Assembly (NCBI RefSeq): GCF_023746615.1
Contig: NZ_CP082275.1
Location: 124,001 to 188,000, forward strand
From: Grimontia kaedaensis
Lineage (GTDB): Bacteria > Pseudomonadota > Gammaproteobacteria > Enterobacterales > Vibrionaceae
Direction: 5' to 3'
DNA: 64,000 nucleotides
Part shown: in pieces, positions 59,943 through 64,000 of the stretch
Position numbering within the stretch: the stretch's first letter is position 1
How the letters are laid out: each line of letters begins with the position of its first letter
Translations under genes and position numbers: made by a program
Notes under the pieces: model-generated
Database searches by the model: none
Seen by the model: the letters and a program-made list of their open reading frames with translations, nothing else
What the model was told of the DNA's origin: nothing

Positions 59943-62386
59943 TGAGCGCGGTTGAAGTCGTATGCCCTCAGCAGTCGCAGTCCCGTCAGTTACATAAGTT
60001 CGGGGGCAGCAGCCTAGCCGACCCTGATTGTTTTCGCAGAGTCACGCGTATTCTTGCGCAATACAGTGGTGAAACGGACATTATCGTGGTGTCCGCTGCG
60101 GGCAAAACCACGAACCGTCTGATTGAATGGCTGGATCTGCTTGGCAAAGACGGTCGTTTGGCCCACGAAGCGCTGCAAAGCTTGCGTAAATATCAGCAGG
60201 ATTTGATTGAGAACCTGATTGAAGGCGAGCAAAAGCAATCGCTGGTGGATGCACTGTATGAAGACTTCAGCGTCTTGGCGCAGGCGGCGGAAAACCCTCT
60301 GACCGAAGCTCAACGTGCTTGGGCGCAAGGCTTTGGTGAAGTCTGGTCAGCGCGTTTGTTGTCTGTACTGCTGACACAGCTTGAATTACCATCCGTGATG
60401 CTCGACTCCCGCTCTTTCCTGCGTGCTGAACGTGGCGCACAGCCAGAAGTGGACCGCGCAAGCTCTTGGCCCCTTCTGAAAGAACAAATCGTTCAACATA
60501 CCAAGCGCCGCATTGTTATCACCGGATTCATGGCACGTAACACCGAAGGTGAAACCGTGCTGCTAGGGCGTAATGGCTCCGATTACTCAGCAACCATCAT
60601 CGGTGCCTTAGCAGATGTCAGTCGTGTGACCATCTGGAGTGACGTTGCTGGTGTATACAGTGCAGACCCACGCATTGTCGGCGACGCCTGTCTGCTGCCA
60701 TTGCTGCGTTTGGATGAAGCGGCTGAACTGGCGCGTCTTGCAGCACCCGTGCTACATACCCGAACGCTGCAGCCAGTAGCGCAAAGCTGTATCGACCTGA
60801 ATCTCCGCTGCAGCTATGATCCTGAATCAGGCTCAACCCGCATTGAACGCGTTCTGGCTTCTGGCCGGGGCGCGAAAATCATTACCTCATTGAGTGATGT
60901 CTGCCTGCTTGAATTGGATGTGCCGCGTTCACACGACTTTGATACCGCGCGCCGCGATATCGAACGACTGTTGACCCGAAACCAAATCCAGCCGCTGGCG
61001 TCATCATTCAGTGCTGACCAACACCGTATCCAACTCGCTTACACTGGCGAAGTGGTGAACAGCGTGTTGGAGGAGCTGCAAAACGCTGGCATTCCTGCTG
61101 ATATCCGTCTCCGCGAAGGCTACAGCATGGTCGCTGCGGTGGGCGCAGGTGTCACGGCAAACCCTGTTCATTGTCACGGTTTTTACCAACAGCTTCGCAG
61201 CCAACCGATAGAGTTTATCTGCGAGTCTGGCAGTGGACTCAGCATCGCGGCGATTTTGCGTAAGGCGAACACATCGGCGTTGGTATCAGATATTCACCGC
61301 GCACTTTTCCAGGCGCAGCGTCGTATTGGCTTGGTGTTGCTGGGTAAAGGCAATATCGGTAGCCGTTGGCTCAATCTGTTTGCAGAGCAAAAAACGGCAC
61401 TCGAAAAACGTCATGGCATGAGCTTTGAGCTCATCTCGGTGCAAGACAGTGATAACCAATGGGTCGATTTCGATGGTATTGATGCAGATAGCGTCATGAC
61501 CCGTTTTGATGAAGTTGCGAAACCCTATGAGGGGAGTGATTGGCTGACGGCATTGCTTAATCACCCTTACGATGACATTGTCGTGCTGGACGTTACCGCA
61601 AGTGCACCACTGTCGATGCAATATCCTGATCTGGCAGAGCATGGTTATCACCTGATTTCTGCGAACAAAGTGGCAGGCTCCGCGAGTGGTGAGTTATACC
61701 ATCTGGTTCAGGATGCGTTTGCGAAGACTGGCCGTTTTTGGCTGTACAACGCGACAGTTGGTGCAGGCCTTCCGGTTAACCATGCCGTGCGCGATTTGCG
61801 CGAAAGTGGCGACCATATCATCGCTATTTCTGGCATATTTTCTGGAACATTGTCCTGGCTGTTCCAGCAGTTCAACGGCGATATCAAGTTCAGCGAGCTT
61901 TTGGAGCAGGCATGGCAACAAGGTCTGACCGAACCTGACCCACGTGAAGATCTCAGCGGCTCAGATGTCATGCGTAAGCTTGTGATTCTGGCGCGTGAGT
62001 CTGGCTTGGATATCGAGCCGGAGCAGGTACAGGTGCAATCACTGGTGCCCGAGGCGCTTTCTGCGCTGTCGCTGGATGCCTTTCTGGATAACAGCAGTCA
62101 GCTTGATGAAGCGCTTGAAGATTGGCTTGAACAAGCGGAAAGAGAGCAGGGTGTCCTTCGCTATGTAGCAAGACTCTCTCGTGATGGAAAAGCGCGTGTC
62201 GGGATTGAAGTGCTGCCTGAAGAGCACCCTCTTGCCAACCTGCTGCCTTGCGACAACATCTTTGCTATCGAGAGTCAGTGGTATCGTGAAAACCCGTTGG
62301 TTATTCGCGGGCCGGGGGCGGGTCGTGATGTGACCGCAGGCGCTTTACTCTCTGACTTGAATCGCATCGCATCTTTGTTGAAATAG
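59942..62386 (+). CDS. metL: Bifunctional aspartokinase II / homoserine dehydrogenase II
   Basis: 814 residues. N-terminal aspartokinase (about 15-300, starting LHKFGGSSLADPDCFRR, with GRNGSDYSATIIGAL), a regulatory middle (about 300-460) and C-terminal homoserine dehydrogenase (about 465-814) with the dinucleotide loop VLLGKGNIGSRWL, SANKVAGS, and GAGLPVNHAVRDL. It makes aspartyl phosphate and homoserine for methionine. Coupled to metB by a one-base overlap. Confidence 0.97.
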   Translation: MSAVEVVCPQQSQSRQLHKFGGSSLADPDCFRRVTRILAQYSGETDIIVVSAAGKTTNRLIEWLDLLGKDGRLAHEALQSLRKYQQDLIENLIEGEQKQSLVDALYEDFSVLAQAAENPLTEAQRAWAQGFGEVWSARLLSVLLTQLELPSVMLDSRSFLRAERGAQPEVDRASSWPLLKEQIVQHTKRRIVITGFMARNTEGETVLLGRNGSDYSATIIGALADVSRVTIWSDVAGVYSADPRIVGDACLLPLLRLDEAAELARLAAPVLHTRTLQPVAQSCIDLNLRCSYDPESGSTRIERVLASGRGAKIITSLSDVCLLELDVPRSHDFDTARRDIERLLTRNQIQPLASSFSADQHRIQLAYTGEVVNSVLEELQNAGIPADIRLREGYSMVAAVGAGVTANPVHCHGFYQQLRSQPIEFICESGSGLSIAAILRKANTSALVSDIHRALFQAQRRIGLVLLGKGNIGSRWLNLFAEQKTALEKRHGMSFELISVQDSDNQWVDFDGIDADSVMTRFDEVAKPYEGSDWLTALLNHPYDDIVVLDVTASAPLSMQYPDLAEHGYHLISANKVAGSASGELYHLVQDAFAKTGRFWLYNATVGAGLPVNHAVRDLRESGDHIIAISGIFSGTLSWLFQQFNGDIKFSELLEQAWQQGLTEPDPREDLSGSDVMRKLVILARESGLDIEPEQVQVQSLVPEALSALSLDAFLDNSSQLDEALEDWLEQAEREQGVLRYVARLSRDGKARVGIEVLPEEHPLANLLPCDNIFAIESQWYRENPLVIRGPGAGRDVTAGALLSDLNRIASLLK

Positions 62387-62401
62387 TCGAGATACTAATA
62401 G

Positions 62402-62430
62402 AAAAAGCGGAGCCTATGCTCCGCTTTTTT
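62402..62430 (+). terminator. Terminator of metBL
   Basis: AGCGGAGC, CTAT, GCTCCGCT, then TTTTT. Confidence 0.92.
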
Positions 62431-62551
62431 GTACTCTATGCAGTGTGATTCAGGATTTACGTGAGCTCTTAGATATTTTGCGTGAAAGACTTACATGATG
62501 ATCATGAATAAAATTCAAGTTAAGTAAGTTGACTTTAAAATGCGCGCAATT

Positions 62552-62583
62552 CAATATCTAGACATATAGACGTCTATATGGAT
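62552..62583 (+). promoter_or_regulatory. MetJ boxes before metF
   Basis: AGACATAT (62560-62567) and a perfect AGACGTCT (62568-62575), flanked in phase by weaker CAATATCT and ATATGGAT. The metF ATG is 52 bases downstream, so the repressor would cover the promoter. Confidence 0.88.
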
Positions 62584-62634
62584 GTCGGCTTTAAAGGATT
62601 TTTCGGTAAGATGTTGCCGAAGTAGGGAGACGTT

Positions 62635-63525
62635 ATGGGATATTCACACGCCAGCCATTTGGATGCACTTAATCAAAACCTTTCTGATTTGAACGGCGAT
62701 ATCAATGTTTCGTTTGAATTCTTCCCACCCAGCTCTGAAGCTATGGAGCAAACGCTTTGGGCTTCGGTGCAGCGTCTGAAAACCCTAAAACCTAAATTTG
62801 TTTCCGTGACTTACGGTGCGAACTCCGGTGAGCGTGACCGTACCCATGGCATCGTGAAAAGTATCAAGCAAGAAACCGGTATTGAAGCTGCACCTCACTT
62901 GACTTGTATCGACGCGAGCCGGGATGAACTGCGGGAAATCGCACGTGATTACTGGAACAGCGGCATTCGCCACATCGTGGCCCTGCGTGGCGATCTGCCA
63001 GAAAAAAGTCAGAAGCCGGATATGTACGCTGCAGATTTGGTAGAGCTCTTGAAAGGCGAAGCGGACTTTGATATTTCTGTCGCAGCTTACCCGGAAGTTC
63101 ACCCTGAAGCGAAAAGTGCGCAAGCAGATTTGATAAACCTTAAGCGTAAGGTTGATGCTGGTGCAAACCGCGCAATCACCCAATTCTTCTTTGATGTAGA
63201 AAGCTACCTGCGTTTTCGTGACCGCTGCGCCGCAGCAGGTATTGATGTTGAAATCATCCCTGGTATCTTGCCTGTATCGAACTTCAAGCAGGCTTCGAAG
63301 TTTGCCAACATGACCAACGTGCGCATCCCTGCTTGGATGTACAAGCAATATGAAGGTCTGGAAGACGATGCGGTAACCCGTCAGATGGTTGGTGCGAGCA
63401 ACGCTATCGACATGGTGCGCGTATTAAGCCGCGAAGGTGTGAAGGATTTCCATTTCTATACCTTAAACCGTGCAGAGCTAACCTACGCGCTTTGCCACAC
63501 TCTGGGTGTACGTCCTACGGCATAA
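62635..63525 (+). CDS. metF: 5,10-methylenetetrahydrofolate reductase
   Basis: FAD enzyme that makes 5-methyl-THF for methionine synthesis. 296 residues, as in E. coli. The catalytic glutamate is Glu28 in SFEFFPP; VSVTYGANSGERDRT, HLTCIDASRDEL, ALRGDLP and AAYPEVHPEA follow. Preceded by MetJ boxes and a GGGAGACG ribosome site. metJ, metBL and metF together form a local MetJ regulon. Confidence 0.98.
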   Translation: MGYSHASHLDALNQNLSDLNGDINVSFEFFPPSSEAMEQTLWASVQRLKTLKPKFVSVTYGANSGERDRTHGIVKSIKQETGIEAAPHLTCIDASRDELREIARDYWNSGIRHIVALRGDLPEKSQKPDMYAADLVELLKGEADFDISVAAYPEVHPEAKSAQADLINLKRKVDAGANRAITQFFFDVESYLRFRDRCAAAGIDVEIIPGILPVSNFKQASKFANMTNVRIPAWMYKQYEGLEDDAVTRQMVGASNAIDMVRVLSREGVKDFHFYTLNRAELTYALCHTLGVRPTA

Positions 63526-63549
63526 ACGACATTTCAGCGAGCCAGAAAC

Positions 63550-63578
63550 AAAAAAACCGTCGCATTGCGACGGTTTTT
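63550..63578 (+). terminator. Bidirectional terminator between metF and aphA
   Basis: AAACCGTCGC, ATT, GCGACGGTTTTT. Confidence 0.92.
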
Positions 63579-63594
63579 GCTTTCTGGAAAGTCC

Positions 63595-64000
63595 TTACTG
63601 AGCAGCGACTTTCTTGCCCATCGACATGTTTTCCATGGCGTTGAGTTCAAACAGGACTTCCTCTGCCCACGTCAGCCATGCTTCTTTGCGAAGAATGTTG
63701 CGGCGCAGTGTCAGTCGCTCCAGACGGCCTTCACGAGTCAGCAGAGCGGTATCAGCGTAGTTGCTGCGCTCCATGTCTCGGTATTGACTTAACTGCAAGC
63801 GGCTTTCGTCCATCAGTGCGTGCATATGTTCGATCATTGGGGTGGGGTCGAATATGCTGCACGTTAGCAGTTTTGCAGAAACTTCATCGCGGTCAGTGGG
63901 ATGTTTTGCCGGCATTAAGAACCACTCGTAGAGGCTCTGTCTGCCAATGTCCGTGATGGAGTAGACCTTTCTGTCCGGTTTGCCATCCTGTGGTTCTAAA
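63595..64000 (-). CDS. aphA: Quorum-sensing/virulence regulator AphA, PadR family (C-terminal part, cut by window edge)
   Basis: The frame runs from the window edge through PQDGKPDRKVYSITDIGRQS and LYEWFLMPAKHPTDRDEVSA to the stop at 63595. That is the end of the PadR winged helix, the linker and the C-terminal coiled-coil dimer domain (RLERLTLRRNILRKEAWLTW, AEEVLFELNAM). It matches AphA of Vibrio closely by eye; about 135 of roughly 180 residues are here. AphA is the low-cell-density master regulator, repressed through Qrr/LuxR-type circuits. An internal ATG at 63915 is not the real start. Confidence 0.9.
   Translation of the reverse strand, partial: LEPQDGKPDRKVYSITDIGRQSLYEWFLMPAKHPTDRDEVSAKLLTCSIFDPTPMIEHMHALMDESRLQLSQYRDMERSNYADTALLTREGRLERLTLRRNILRKEAWLTWAEEVLFELNAMENMSMGKKVAAQ

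Noticed and set aside
1..64000. tRNA, rRNA, CRISPR array, toxin-antitoxin or phage defence genes
   Set aside because: None found by reading; no spaced direct repeats, no integrase or transposase genes, and all larger frames are accounted for.

Overview
This is a chromosomal window of a gamma-proteobacterium of the family Vibrionaceae. The gene order matches Vibrio and its relatives (slmA-dut-coaBC-radC-rpmBG-mutM-coaD next to an LPS core cluster; cpx-fieF-pfkA; tpiA; fpr; glpXK; zapB-rraA-menA-hslUV-ftsN-cytR-priA-rpmE; malic enzyme; metJ/metBL-metF). The left-pointing gene at the right edge is a clear AphA, the PadR-type quorum-sensing regulator known from Vibrionaceae. Moderate base composition and two copies of a 266-bp inverted-repeat element point to the Grimontia/Enterovibrio/Photobacterium side of the family; that genus-level placement is inference.

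Region 1 (1-5.9 kb) is housekeeping: the end of slmA, dUTPase, coenzyme A synthesis (coaBC, coaD), radC, ribosomal proteins L28/L33 and the DNA glycosylase mutM. Region 2 (6.0-20 kb) makes the lipid A/core part of LPS: three family-9 (heptosyltransferase-type) enzymes, a WaaE/KdtX-like transferase, Kdo transferase waaA with Kdo kinase kdkA, O-antigen ligase waaL, several AT-rich glycosyltransferases of unknown specificity, lpxM and hldD. The part from about 11.1 to 17.9 kb is visibly AT-rich and looks like the variable, laterally exchanged portion.

Region 3 (20-31.5 kb) holds a TetR regulator with the threonine-degradation pair kbl-tdh, yibQ-envC-gpmI, yibN-secB-gpsA-cysE and pfkA. Region 4 (31.7-45.3 kb) has fieF, cpxP divergent from cpxRA with CpxR boxes between, a chemoreceptor, trmL, tpiA, an isomerase, a DUF3135 protein, a SufR-like regulator with fpr, a divergent EmrAB-type efflux pair, and glpX. 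Region 5 (45.4-56.4 kb) runs glpK, a candidate small RNA, zapB, rraA, menA, hslVU, ftsN, cytR, priA and rpmE. Region 6 (56.9-64 kb) is a stand-alone malic enzyme, the MetJ regulon (metJ, metBL, metF with MetJ boxes) and the C-terminal part of AphA.

No rRNA, tRNA, CRISPR array, prophage or transposase gene was seen. The least explained parts are the 266-bp repeat pair, a minus-strand candidate sRNA between glpK and zapB, the structured leader before the malic enzyme, a possible CpxQ-like RNA after cpxP, the SufR-like/Fpr/efflux locus, and the orphan proteins in the AT-rich LPS segment.
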